NCBI RefSeq assembly: GCF_018131005.1
Contig: NZ_JAFCJK010000002.1
Location: forward strand, 868,001 to 932,000
Direction of reading: 5' to 3'
Length of the DNA: 64,000 bases
DNA from: Bradyrhizobium lablabi
Lineage (GTDB): Bacteria > Pseudomonadota > Alphaproteobacteria > Rhizobiales > Xanthobacteraceae
A program made the position numbers and the translations under genes. Below the pieces are notes generated by a model. That model saw only the letters and a program-made list of their open reading frames with translations, was not told where the DNA came from and did no database searches. Positions 44,835-53,159 of the stretch are shown piece after piece; position 1 is the first letter of the stretch; every line of letters starts with the position of its first letter.

Positions 44835-46943
44835 ATGCGTCCAGCTCTGCTCAATCCCCTGTTTGCGCCGGTCACGACGCTCCCCGGTGTCGGTCCGAAG
44901 CAGGACAAGCTGCTCCGCTATCTGCTCGACCGCAGCGAAACACCGCGGCTCGTCGACTTGCTGTTGCACCTGCCCGCGAGCGTGATCGACCGCCGCGCGC
45001 GGCCGAAGATCAGGGACGCGTCGGCGGGAACCATGGTGACGCTGGAAGTCACGGTCGATCGTCATCGGCCGCCCCCGCCGCGCAATTCCCGCGTGCCCTA
45101 TCTCGTCTATGCGAGCGACGACACCGGCGACGTGGTGCTGACCTTCTTTCGCGCCCAGCCGGGCTATGTCGAAAAGCTGCTGCCGGTCGGCGCCCGGCGC
45201 TACGTCTCCGGCACGCTCCAGATGTATGAAGGCACGCCTCAGATCGTGCATCCCGACCGCGTCGTCGATGAAGCGGGCTTTGCAAAGCTCTCCGGCATCG
45301 ATCCGGTCTATCCGCTCACCGAGGGACTCGCCCTCGGCTCGCTCCGCCGTGCCATTGCGCAGGCGCTGCAGAAGCTGCCGGACTTGCCGGAATGGATCAG
45401 CCCGGACGTGCTGCGCCGATGCAAATTCCCGTCGATCAGGGAAGCGCTGACCCGTGTGCATGTGCCGGTTGAGCTCACCGACATTCTGCCCGACGGCCCG
45501 TTCTGGTCGCGACTCGCCTTCGACGAGTTGCTCGCGGGCCAGCTTGCGCTGGCGCTGATCCGAGCCCAGCTCCGCCGTCCGGCCGGCGATCGCAATGCCG
45601 GCGACGGTCATCTGCGCAAGAAGATCATCGACGCCCTGCCCTATGCGCTGACGAAGTCGCAACGCGAGGCAGTGGCCGCCATCACCGACGATCTGCGCCA
45701 GCCGGTGCGGATGCTGCGGCTCGTGCAGGGCGATGTCGGCTCCGGCAAGACGGTCGTCGCGCTGCTTGCGGCGGCGGCTGTCGCCGAAGTCGGCAAGCAG
45801 GCCGCGCTGATGGCACCGACGGAAATTCTCGCGCGCCAGCACATCAAGACCATCGCGCCGCTCGCCGAGTGTGCCGGAATACGCGTCGCGATCCTCACCG
45901 GTCGCGAGAAAGGCAGGGAACGGCGCGAGCTGTTGGCCCGGCTCGAAGCCGGCGAGATCGACCTGTTGGTCGGCACGCACGCGCTGATCCAGGACGATGT
46001 CGTCTACAGAGCCCTGGCGCTCGCCGTCGTCGACGAGCAGCATCGCTTCGGTGTCCGCGAACGGCTCGCGCTGACGTCGAAGGGCGACGCGGTCGACGTG
46101 CTGGTGCTAAGCGCTACGCCGATCCCGCGCACGCTGGTCTTGACCTACTTCGGCGACATGGACGTCTCGGAGTTACGCGAAAAACCCGCCGGCCGCCAGC
46201 CGATCGACACCCGCGCGGTGCCGATGAGCCGGATCGAGGAAGCGATCGACGGCGTCGGCCGCGCGCTTGCTTCAGGCAAGCTCGTCTATTGGATATGCCC
46301 GCTGGTTGACGAATCCGAAGCCGAAGGCGCCGAGCACCTCACCAATGCGACCGAGCGCTATGAATCGCTCCAGAAGCGCTTCGGCGACCGTGTCGGTCTC
46401 GTCCATGGCCAGATGAAGGGTGCCGAGAAGGATCGTGTCATGGCGCAATTCGCCGCGCACGAGATCGGGCTGCTGGTTGCGACCACCGTGATCGAGGTCG
46501 GCGTCGACGTGCCGGCCGCGACGATCATGGTGATCGAGAACGCCGAGCGTTTTGGCCTCGCCCAATTGCACCAGCTGCGCGGCCGTATCGGGCGCGGTTC
46601 GGAAGCCTCGACCTGCCTTCTGCTCTACAAGGAGCCGCTCGGCGAAATGTCGAAGGCGCGCCTCAAGGTGATCCGGGAAACCACCGACGGCTTCCGTATT
46701 GCCGAGGAGGATCTCAAGCTGCGCGGCGAAGGCGACGTGCTCGGCGTCAGGCAAAGCGGCCTGCCCGGTTACCGCATTGCGCGCTCTGACGTGCACAGCC
46801 AGTTGATCACGCAGGCCCGTGACGAGGCGCTGCGCATCATGAAGGATGATCCGAAGCAGAAGGGCGAGCGCGGCGAGGCGCTGCGCTGCCTGCTGTACCT
46901 CTACGAACGCGACGAGGCAGTACCGCTGATCGGCGCAGGCTAA
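44835..46943 (+). CDS. recG: ATP-dependent DNA helicase RecG (702 aa)
   Basis: An N-terminal wedge domain (GVGPKQDKLLRYLL, then an OB-like region) precedes the helicase motor. Walker A is GDVGSGKTVVALL near residue 302, DEQH occurs as VVDEQHRFG, motif III is LSATPIPRTL, and motif VI is QLRGRIGRG. It reverses and regresses stalled replication forks and branch-migrates junctions. It is divergently transcribed from sdhE-mfd with about 210 nt between starts. Confidence 0.97.
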   Translation: MRPALLNPLFAPVTTLPGVGPKQDKLLRYLLDRSETPRLVDLLLHLPASVIDRRARPKIRDASAGTMVTLEVTVDRHRPPPPRNSRVPYLVYASDDTGDVVLTFFRAQPGYVEKLLPVGARRYVSGTLQMYEGTPQIVHPDRVVDEAGFAKLSGIDPVYPLTEGLALGSLRRAIAQALQKLPDLPEWISPDVLRRCKFPSIREALTRVHVPVELTDILPDGPFWSRLAFDELLAGQLALALIRAQLRRPAGDRNAGDGHLRKKIIDALPYALTKSQREAVAAITDDLRQPVRMLRLVQGDVGSGKTVVALLAAAAVAEVGKQAALMAPTEILARQHIKTIAPLAECAGIRVAILTGREKGRERRELLARLEAGEIDLLVGTHALIQDDVVYRALALAVVDEQHRFGVRERLALTSKGDAVDVLVLSATPIPRTLVLTYFGDMDVSELREKPAGRQPIDTRAVPMSRIEEAIDGVGRALASGKLVYWICPLVDESEAEGAEHLTNATERYESLQKRFGDRVGLVHGQMKGAEKDRVMAQFAAHEIGLLVATTVIEVGVDVPAATIMVIENAERFGLAQLHQLRGRIGRGSEASTCLLLYKEPLGEMSKARLKVIRETTDGFRIAEEDLKLRGEGDVLGVRQSGLPGYRIARSDVHSQLITQARDEALRIMKDDPKQKGERGEALRCLLYLYERDEAVPLIGAG

Positions 46944-46971
46944 TATCTCTCAGCGTCATTGTGACTGCGGT

Positions 46972-47054
46972 GTCATTGCAAGCGAAGCCAAGCAATCCAT
47001 CGCGCCGCATACAGGGAGAAATGGATCGTTTCGTCGCCTTGCTACTCGCAATGA
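46972..47054. repeat. Dispersed inverted repeat, family 2 (copy 2)
   Basis: The arms are GTCATTGCAAGCGAAGCCAAGCAATCC and GGATCGTTTCGTCGC...CTACTCGCAATGAC, an imperfect inverted repeat of the same kind as at 29374-29490. It sits between the convergent ends of recG and the DUF502 gene. Confidence 0.75.
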
Positions 47055-47080
47055 CTGGGACGGAGCGCGAACGCCGCCGC

Positions 47081-47857
47081 CTACTCGACCTTCGCCGGTG
47101 CTGCTGCCGGCTGCCGCGAGGCCTGGTTGGCGATGCGCGCTGCGTTGGCTACGCCGGCTAGCGCCGCCGTCCGCTTTTGATCGTTGGTGCCGGGCTGTAC
47201 CACCCCGGCCGACATGATCAGCGTCGCGGCATCTTCGGCACTCATCTCGACTTCGATGATCTTGCTCTTTGGCACGTAGAAGAAGAAGCCGGTGGTCGGG
47301 TTCGGCGAACATGGCAGGAACACCGAGATGTGCTCTTCCTTCCCGGGCAGGCTTGCCGCCACGTCCGCGCTCGGCGACTGCGAGATCAGCACGATCGACC
47401 ACATGCCCGGGGAGGGAAACTCGACGAGGCCGACGCGGCGGAAGCTCGATCCATTGCCGGAGAACAGCGTCTCGAACACCTGCTTCAGGCCACGGTAGAT
47501 CGCACGCACCGCCGGAATGCGGCCGAGCAGCTTTTCGCCGAGATCGACCAGCGTGCGGCCGATCAGGTTCGCGGTGAGGAAGCCGAGCAGCGTCAGCGCG
47601 ATGACGGCGACGATCAGCCCGGACCCAGGCAGCCCGAATGGCAGATAGGTCTCCGGCCGGTAGGCTGACGGCACGAACGGCCGGACCAGGCTATCGACCC
47701 AGTTGACGAAATACCAGGTGAGATACAGCGTGATCGCCACGGGGCCGGCAACGACCAGTCCGGTCAGGAAATAGGTACGGAAGCGCGCCATCAGCCCGCG
47801 CGGGGCGTCGGGAGGCAGTTCACCAGGCGTGACGGGAGGCACTTGGTTGGGAGTCAT
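47081..47857 (-). CDS. DUF502-family membrane protein (258 aa)
   Basis: Two membrane segments (about residues 25-48, FLTGLVVAGPVAITLYLTWYFV, and 75-98, IVAVIALTLLGFLTANLI) flank a short loop. They are followed by the DUF502 signature IPAVRAIYRGLKQVFETLFSG and a beta-rich region (VFLPCSPNPTTGFFFYVPKS). The function is unknown; the family is widespread next to recG and glmS in this group. The ATG at 47857 fits the topology best. A Pro-rich N-terminus precedes the first helix. Confidence 0.87.
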   Translation of the reverse strand: MTPNQVPPVTPGELPPDAPRGLMARFRTYFLTGLVVAGPVAITLYLTWYFVNWVDSLVRPFVPSAYRPETYLPFGLPGSGLIVAVIALTLLGFLTANLIGRTLVDLGEKLLGRIPAVRAIYRGLKQVFETLFSGNGSSFRRVGLVEFPSPGMWSIVLISQSPSADVAASLPGKEEHISVFLPCSPNPTTGFFFYVPKSKIIEVEMSAEDAATLIMSAGVVQPGTNDQKRTAALAGVANAARIANQASRQPAAAPAKVE

Positions 47858-47955
47858 TATGGTTCCAGGGCGTCGAAGCAGCCGAAAGGCCGCCACCCCC
47901 AGCTAAGCCATTCTAACGGGTTTTTGAAGGCCCTGCGTGGCGTCGGCCCTTGCGA

Positions 47956-49782
47956 CTATTCGACCGTGACCGATTTCGCGAGATTCCGCGGCTGGTCCAC
48001 GTCGGTCCCCATCACGACGGCGGTATGATAGGCCAGCAATTGGACCGGAATGGCATAGACCATCGGCGCAAAGGTCGCCCCCATGTCGGGCATCACGATC
48101 GTCACCAGCGAAGAGACGGTCGCCTCCGCCGCCCCCTTGGCGTCCGTCATCAGGATGATCTTGCCGCCGCGCGCCGCGACCTCCTGCATGTTGGACACCG
48201 TTTTCTCGAACACCTTGTCGTAGGGCGCGATCACCACCACCGGCATGTTCTCGTCGATCAGCGCGATGGGGCCGTGCTTGAGCTCGCCAGCGGCATAGCC
48301 CTCGGCGTGGATGTAGGAGATCTCTTTCAGCTTCAGCGCGCCTTCCAGCGCCAGAGGATAGCTGGTGCCACGGCCGAGATAGAGCACGTCGCGCGACTTC
48401 GCGATCTCGCGCGCCAGCTTCTCGATCTGCAGCTCCGATGTCAGCGCTGCCGCCATCAGCCGCGGGATTTCGACAAGACCGTGCACGAGCTTGGTCTCGT
48501 CTTGATCGGAGAGCTCGCCGCGCGCCTTGCCGGCGGCGACCGCCAGCGATGACAGCACCATGAGCTGGCAGGTGAAGGCTTTCGTCGAGGCGACGCCGAT
48601 CTCGGGACCGGCCAGCGTCTGCAGCACCGTCTCGCTCTCGCGGGCGATCGTCGACGTCGGCACGTTGACGATCGAGAGCGTGTGCACCCCTTGCGCCTTG
48701 GCGTAGCGCAGCGCTGCCAGCGTGTCGGCGGTCTCGCCGGACTGCGAGATGAAGATCGCGAGATCGCCCTTGCGCAGGGGGGCCTCGCGATAGCGGAATT
48801 CGGAGGCGACGTCGAGCTCGACAGGCAGCCGCGCCAGCCGCTCGAGCCAGTATTTTGCGACAAATCCCGCATAGCTTGCGGTGCCGCAGGCCGTGACCGA
48901 GACACGCTGGATGTCTTTGAAGTCGAAGGGCAGCTTGACCGGCAGCATGACGCGCTCGGTCGCCATGTCGACATAGCGTGCGAGCGTGTGGCCCACCACT
49001 TCGGGCTGCTCGTGAATCTCCTTCGCCATGAAGTGGCGGTAGTTCGCCTTGTCGACGAGCGAAGTCGCAGTCGTATGCTTGATTGCGTCGCGCTGGACGA
49101 TCGCATTATCCTTGTTGAAGATCGTGGCGCCCTTGCGGGTCAGAACCACCCAGTCGCCATCCTCGAGATAGCTGATGGTGTCGGTGAACGGACCGAGCGC
49201 GATCGCGTCCGATCCCAGATACATCTCGCCCTCGCCGTAGCCGACCGCGAGCGGCGGGCCGTTGCGGGCGCCGATCATCAGGTCGCTCTCGCCGGCAAAG
49301 ATGAAGCCGAGCGCGAATGCGCCGCGCAGTTGTGACAGCGCGGCCCTCACCGCCTCGATCGGCTTGACGCCGCCCTGGAGCAGATTGTCGACGAGATGAA
49401 GCACGATCTCGGTATCGGTCTCGGTCGCGAACACCGTGCCCTTCGCCTCGAGTTGCACGCGCAGCTCGCGGAAATTCTCGATGATGCCGTTGTGGACCAC
49501 GGCGACCCGCTCGGTCGCGTGCGGATGGGCGTTGTTCTCCGTCGGCTTGCCGTGGGTCGCCCAGCGGGTGTGGCCGATGCCGGTATGGCCGCCGAGCGGC
49601 TCGGCTTCGAGCCGCGCCTCGAGATTTTTCAGCTTGCCCTCGGCACGGCGCCGCGCGAGCCCGCCGTCCTCGAGCGTGGCAACGCCGGCGGAATCATAGC
49701 CGCGATATTCCAGGCGTTTGAGCGAATCGACCAATTGCTCCGCAACCGGAGCGCGTCCAAGAATGCCGACGATGCCGCACAT
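47956..49782 (-). CDS. glmS: Glutamine:fructose-6-phosphate aminotransferase GlmS (608 aa)
   Basis: The mature protein starts MCGIVGIL, with Cys2 as the N-terminal nucleophile of the glutaminase domain (residues 1-240; HTRWATHG and HNGIIEN are visible). It is followed by two SIS sugar-isomerase domains (SQSGETADTLAALRYAK; GRGTSYPLALEGALKLKEISYIHAEGYAAGELKHGP). The ending KSVTVE is typical. It makes glucosamine-6-phosphate for cell-wall and lipid A synthesis. Its usual partner glmU is 9.7 kb away on the same strand with an accessory island between, so glmS needs its own promoter here. Confidence 0.97.
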   Translation of the reverse strand: MCGIVGILGRAPVAEQLVDSLKRLEYRGYDSAGVATLEDGGLARRRAEGKLKNLEARLEAEPLGGHTGIGHTRWATHGKPTENNAHPHATERVAVVHNGIIENFRELRVQLEAKGTVFATETDTEIVLHLVDNLLQGGVKPIEAVRAALSQLRGAFALGFIFAGESDLMIGARNGPPLAVGYGEGEMYLGSDAIALGPFTDTISYLEDGDWVVLTRKGATIFNKDNAIVQRDAIKHTTATSLVDKANYRHFMAKEIHEQPEVVGHTLARYVDMATERVMLPVKLPFDFKDIQRVSVTACGTASYAGFVAKYWLERLARLPVELDVASEFRYREAPLRKGDLAIFISQSGETADTLAALRYAKAQGVHTLSIVNVPTSTIARESETVLQTLAGPEIGVASTKAFTCQLMVLSSLAVAAGKARGELSDQDETKLVHGLVEIPRLMAAALTSELQIEKLAREIAKSRDVLYLGRGTSYPLALEGALKLKEISYIHAEGYAAGELKHGPIALIDENMPVVVIAPYDKVFEKTVSNMQEVAARGGKIILMTDAKGAAEATVSSLVTIVMPDMGATFAPMVYAIPVQLLAYHTAVVMGTDVDQPRNLAKSVTVE

Positions 49783-50077
49783 GCAATTCGATGTCCCCAA
49801 ATCGCCGAGAAATTGCTCATATGGCGACACGGTCCCTTAACGGGAATCGCCGCCCGCAAGATACTCAATAATTATTGCGATTGCTCACAATCCAGCGTTT
49901 TCAATGACTTCCCACCCCTTTTTGGGAGGTTCGGTTATTTTTCTGCCAATTCGTCTCCAAGACCGGCGGGTTCCTCCGATGTCGTCCTTTGGCAGTACCA
50001 CAAGTCGCCCTTGACAAGCTGAATTGCCGGTATGAGCATATGCCCAATCCGTGGGCAGCTGCTCAAAGGGTGATCCA
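49783..50077. other. Spacer upstream of glmS and of the orphan DHp gene
   Basis: No gene is seen. The region must carry the glmS promoter on the minus strand and one for the plus-strand gene at 50078. TTGACA at about 50010 on the plus strand, with TATGAG 14 nt later, is a poor sigma-70 match. Confidence 0.35.
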
Positions 50078-50470
50078 ATGCTTAAGGCGGAAGGATACGA
50101 GGTCATCTCCTCTTCAGCAGGACATGATCAACACTTCTTCGCATCTGAACAAGCTCCGGGCGATGCGAACGGCCAGGAGCCGTTGCAGAACTCGGCGGAA
50201 TTCGCGCAGACCTGCAATGCGCAGGCCCATCAGGTCGTCGACGCGATCACGGCAACGGTCGCCAATGCACAGGCCGGGTTAAACTGGCTCCGCGCCGAAC
50301 CGCCGGATCTGGAGGAAGTGCGCCGCGCGCTCGATAATGTCGCCAACGCCGGTAACCGAGCAGCCGAAGCCGTCGTTCGACTTCGATCTCTCATGAAGAC
50401 GGTGCCCACAAAGGATGGAGCTCCCGATCCGTCTGATAGTCCCAAGGTGGCCGGAGCGGAGCCTGGTTAG
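50078..50470 (+). CDS. Orphan DHp-like fragment of a sensor histidine kinase (130 aa)
   Basis: The middle of the protein resembles the dimerisation/phosphoacceptor helices of FixL-type rhizobial kinases: AHQVVDAITATVANAQAGLNWL then PPDLEEVRRALDNVANAGNRAAEAVVRLRSL (about residues 50-105). A His sits at the phosphoacceptor place, but the following ExNQP is replaced by QVVDA. No catalytic ATPase domain follows; the gene stops after a short acidic tail. The ATG has AGGG 7 nt upstream, so it may be expressed. It is either a decayed kinase or a stand-alone dimerisation/phosphotransfer protein. Confidence 0.6.
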   Translation: MLKAEGYEVISSSAGHDQHFFASEQAPGDANGQEPLQNSAEFAQTCNAQAHQVVDAITATVANAQAGLNWLRAEPPDLEEVRRALDNVANAGNRAAEAVVRLRSLMKTVPTKDGAPDPSDSPKVAGAEPG

Positions 50471-50609
50471 CTTCCCCCGGCGAATTCGACTGCGGCCTCC
50501 AATCCTTGATGTGTTTGCGGCGCTTTCTGCCGCCGCCTCAAGCTGGCCGGTCCGGGCGGCGCCGCGGCCGCCGCCAACACCGACGAGCGCGATTCTGCGC
50601 TGAAGCCCG

Positions 50610-50732
50610 CTACGACGAATGCGGCCGACGAAAGCGAACGATCCGAAGTTTGCGCCTGAGCACGTCGTTCATCGTGGCGAAGGCGGGCACGATCAAGCCG
50701 CCGCCGAAGAAGCGCAGAACATATTCGCTCAC
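50610..50732 (-). pseudogene. Short DUF3147-like membrane-protein remnant (40 aa)
   Basis: A GTG start with AAGGA 7 nt upstream begins SEYVLRFFGGGLIVPAFATMNDVLR. From memory this resembles the first helix of small DUF3147-type membrane proteins, which go on for about 80 more residues. Here the frame turns into an Arg-rich stretch and stops. The downstream DNA shows no hydrophobic continuation in any frame that I can identify. It is best treated as a truncated gene. Confidence 0.4.
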
Positions 50733-51309
50733 GGCCGCATCCTTCGAAAGATTTGCCTTTGGTGCGAGGAGTCTTCCCGGCGGAGCATGACAGTTTTGTA
50801 AATGCCTGCAGAAAAACCAAGCTCCACGCGGAGCTCCGGCTATTCCCGTCAAGCCGGGAAAGACCTGCTTGCAGAGAAGCAGCGCGGCAATCCGGGTCAC
50901 CCGATCTCCATTACGCGGGCGGCTGTCCTCACCCCAAAGGGTGCTGCTCATATCCGGCGAGAAACGAACCAGCCATGTGGCGGTGAATTCCGATCGCGGC
51001 GCGGCGGACGCGGCCGGGTGCGCCGCGATCAAAGCGGTTTGGCGCGAACGACTGGCCGGATGGCGATGAAGCAAATTCCGGATCGATCGGCCACGCGCAC
51101 AACTCTCCGAATCTGCAGGAGCATGCTGGAAAGCACCAAAGTCCGCGTTGCGAAGACGGCGCACTGCGATCCGTTACTCGTGTGCTCATGGAAGCCACCA
51201 AAAGTTGACCGCGTGGCCGCAATAGCCGTTTGTCTTGCTGGTCGATATCGGTGCAGATGGTCCGGCAAATCCATCAAGGGATGATTTTTGGCTGGGAGAG
51301 AAATGGCAG
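50733..51309. other. Gene-free stretch in the island
   Basis: About 580 nt with only overlapping, arginine-rich, non-family-like frames on both strands. Nothing was recognised. The base composition is slightly less uniform than that of the flanking core genes. Confidence 0.4.
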
Positions 51310-52383
51310 ATGTATCCGCGAAGTCCCTCTGATCTAACCGTCGCTACTGTCTGCACCGCGCTTGGGCTTGACGCGGCGAGTGTTGCGTCGATGCAGACCG
51401 AAGTGATCGGACAAGGCGTCGGAGTTCTCTGCCAGCTCGCGCGGATCAAATTTTCCTATCATGCCGGTGCGCTTGGGCCGAAGTCGGTGGTTGCGAAATT
51501 CCCATCAGGGAACGAGCAAACCCGCGGCCTCGCCCGCCAATTCAAGTTTTATGAACGCGAGATAAATTTCTATAGTCGCATCGCCAAAGAGATTTCACTA
51601 CCAAGTCCGCGCTGCCTCCATGCCGCCCACGATGTATCAACCGATGATTTCGTCCTGCTCATGGAAGATCTCGGTGACCGGCGACTCGGCGATCAACTGC
51701 AAGGCTGTTCGGCGCAGGATGCGTTTGCTGCAATCCGTCAGATTGCCTCGTTCCATGCCAAATGGTGGGATAATTCAAAACTTCGCACTATCGATTGGGT
51801 GCCAGTTGCCGAAAGCGATATCAGCAAAGGGGGGCTCGCGCTCTGTCCGGTCGCGTGGCCGTCTTTCCTGCAACGAATTGGCGCCAGCCTTCCGGATGAC
51901 TTTAGGGAAATCGGCGAGCAATTGTCCGGTCAGATCGGCGACCTGCTCGACCGCTTCCGAGATCGGCCCCGGACTTTCTGCCACGGCGACTACCGGCTCG
52001 ACAATTTATTCTTCGGCCTGCGACCGGAACACGCGCCAATCACCGTTGTCGACTGGCAGATCGCGATCCAATGCATCGGCACCTTCGACGTTGGCTATTT
52101 CGTCAGCCAGAGCCTGCCGCCAGCACTGCGTCGCGAGATCGAACTCGAATTGTTGCGTACATATCACGACCGGCTGGTCGAACTCGGCGTGACCAACTAT
52201 TCGTTCGGCGACTGCATCGAAGACTACCGTTTCACGCTGATGTTCTGCCTCTGCTACCCGATAATCGCCGGCGGCCTCGGCGATCCTAACAACCAACGAG
52301 GAGTCGCGTTGGTCCAGGCCATGACCGAACGCTGCGTTTCCGCCATCAGGGATTGGAAGGCGTTTGAATTCTTGAAGTCGTAG
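51310..52383 (+). CDS. Aminoglycoside-phosphotransferase-fold (CHK/ecdysteroid-kinase-like) protein (357 aa)
   Basis: The kinase-like fold is clear: VVAKFPSGNEQ carries the ATP-anchoring Lys, FVLLMEDLG is the hinge, FCHGDYRLDNLFF is the catalytic HxDxxxxN loop near residue 224, and TVVDWQIA holds the metal-binding Asp. The family phosphorylates small molecules such as choline-like compounds, antibiotics, ecdysteroids or acyl carriers. Bradyrhizobium genomes hold many uncharacterised members. The start at 51310 was chosen because MYPRSPSDLT matches the usual family opening. It has no operon partner in the island. Confidence 0.82.
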   Translation: MYPRSPSDLTVATVCTALGLDAASVASMQTEVIGQGVGVLCQLARIKFSYHAGALGPKSVVAKFPSGNEQTRGLARQFKFYEREINFYSRIAKEISLPSPRCLHAAHDVSTDDFVLLMEDLGDRRLGDQLQGCSAQDAFAAIRQIASFHAKWWDNSKLRTIDWVPVAESDISKGGLALCPVAWPSFLQRIGASLPDDFREIGEQLSGQIGDLLDRFRDRPRTFCHGDYRLDNLFFGLRPEHAPITVVDWQIAIQCIGTFDVGYFVSQSLPPALRREIELELLRTYHDRLVELGVTNYSFGDCIEDYRFTLMFCLCYPIIAGGLGDPNNQRGVALVQAMTERCVSAIRDWKAFEFLKS

Positions 52384-52727
52384 GTTCGATATCCTCGACG
52401 GCTTCTAATTCCAAGCAGCGCTGTGAGCCCCCGGACGGAACTCCCCTCGAGAGCGACGAGATGAGGATGAATCATCATCGGACCCGCGCCTTTGTCTGAG
52501 CATGATCTTTGAGGCGAGAGGCTGCGCGGAAGGCAAAGACGCTGCCTCCCGGCACCGAGGAACGGCAATTGTCTCCGGAGGCCCGACAAGCCGACTCCGT
52601 TGTTCACATCAGCGAATGACCGCCGTTGCGCGGCTTGATCTCACACTTGGGTAGGTTTGGCACAAACTGCACTGGCGCTGCCGAATTTTCCCGGCGTAGA
52701 TTTCAGCCCCAACGCAGGAGTGCTGTC
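52384..52727. other. Intergenic stretch with a repeat; no gene seen
   Basis: The region contains a family-1 repeat copy at 52455-52520 and otherwise only short unsupported frames. AGGAG near 52716 belongs to the small gene that follows. Confidence 0.45.
52455..52520 (-). repeat. Dispersed repeat, family 1 (copy E, inverted, partial)
   Basis: On the minus strand it reads AGATCATGCTCAGACAAAGGCGCG then GATGATGATTCATCCTCATCTCGTC. The first block is shared with copies A, B and C, and the second with 33335-33359. Confidence 0.65.
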
Positions 52728-52814
52728 ATGGGCAGTGACATACTTTACCGTGCGTCCATCATTGTGCTTGGACTTAGCCCTATAGCGATCGCGGCTGTTG
52801 CCCTCTTCATCTAG
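52728..52814 (+). CDS. Very small single-helix membrane protein (28 aa)
   Basis: The ATG at 52728 has AGGAG 7 nt upstream. The product has a short polar start (MGSDILYRA) and one hydrophobic helix filling the rest (SIIVLGLSPIAIAAVALFI). The excellent start site and complete helix suggest a real micro-protein. It would insert in the inner membrane. The function is unknown. Confidence 0.5.
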   Translation: MGSDILYRASIIVLGLSPIAIAAVALFI

Positions 52815-52859
52815 AACGCGGGCCGTTCTAGCGACCGCTTCGGGGCAGAGATTCACGTC

Positions 52860-53105
52860 ATGCCCCAACTCAATGCTTGCTTACAGGTTTTGCACCGCTT
52901 GATTGCCGAGGGAGACGTGAAGGGCGTCCCCATCGCCGAGAGAGCCATCAACGAATACCTGGATGCGACACCCGACCCGGCTCGCAGGAGCGGCCTCCGA
53001 TTGATCCAGCAATTCGTTCTGGTCCAGCGCGACGCCGTCGCAGAACATCAGCAAGGCTTTGCCGACGCCATAATCGCCTATATTGAGGGGAGGCCAGCAG
53101 CGTAA
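52860..53105 (+). CDS. Hypothetical helical protein (81 aa)
   Basis: The protein is predicted all-helical and amphipathic: NACLQVLHRLIAEGDVKGVPIAERAINEYL and LRLIQQFVLVQRDAVAEHQQGFADAIIAYIEG. It has no signal peptide or membrane helix. GGGGCAGAG stands upstream of the ATG. It lies 45 nt after the 28-aa membrane protein gene on the same strand, so the two may be co-transcribed. It converges with the hybrid kinase. I do not recognise a family. Confidence 0.6.
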   Translation: MPQLNACLQVLHRLIAEGDVKGVPIAERAINEYLDATPDPARRSGLRLIQQFVLVQRDAVAEHQQGFADAIIAYIEGRPAA

Positions 53106-53159
53106 TCCTGTGTTGCCAAGAGCGCCCTCACGCGCCGCCGCGATCCGACCCGCCACTGC

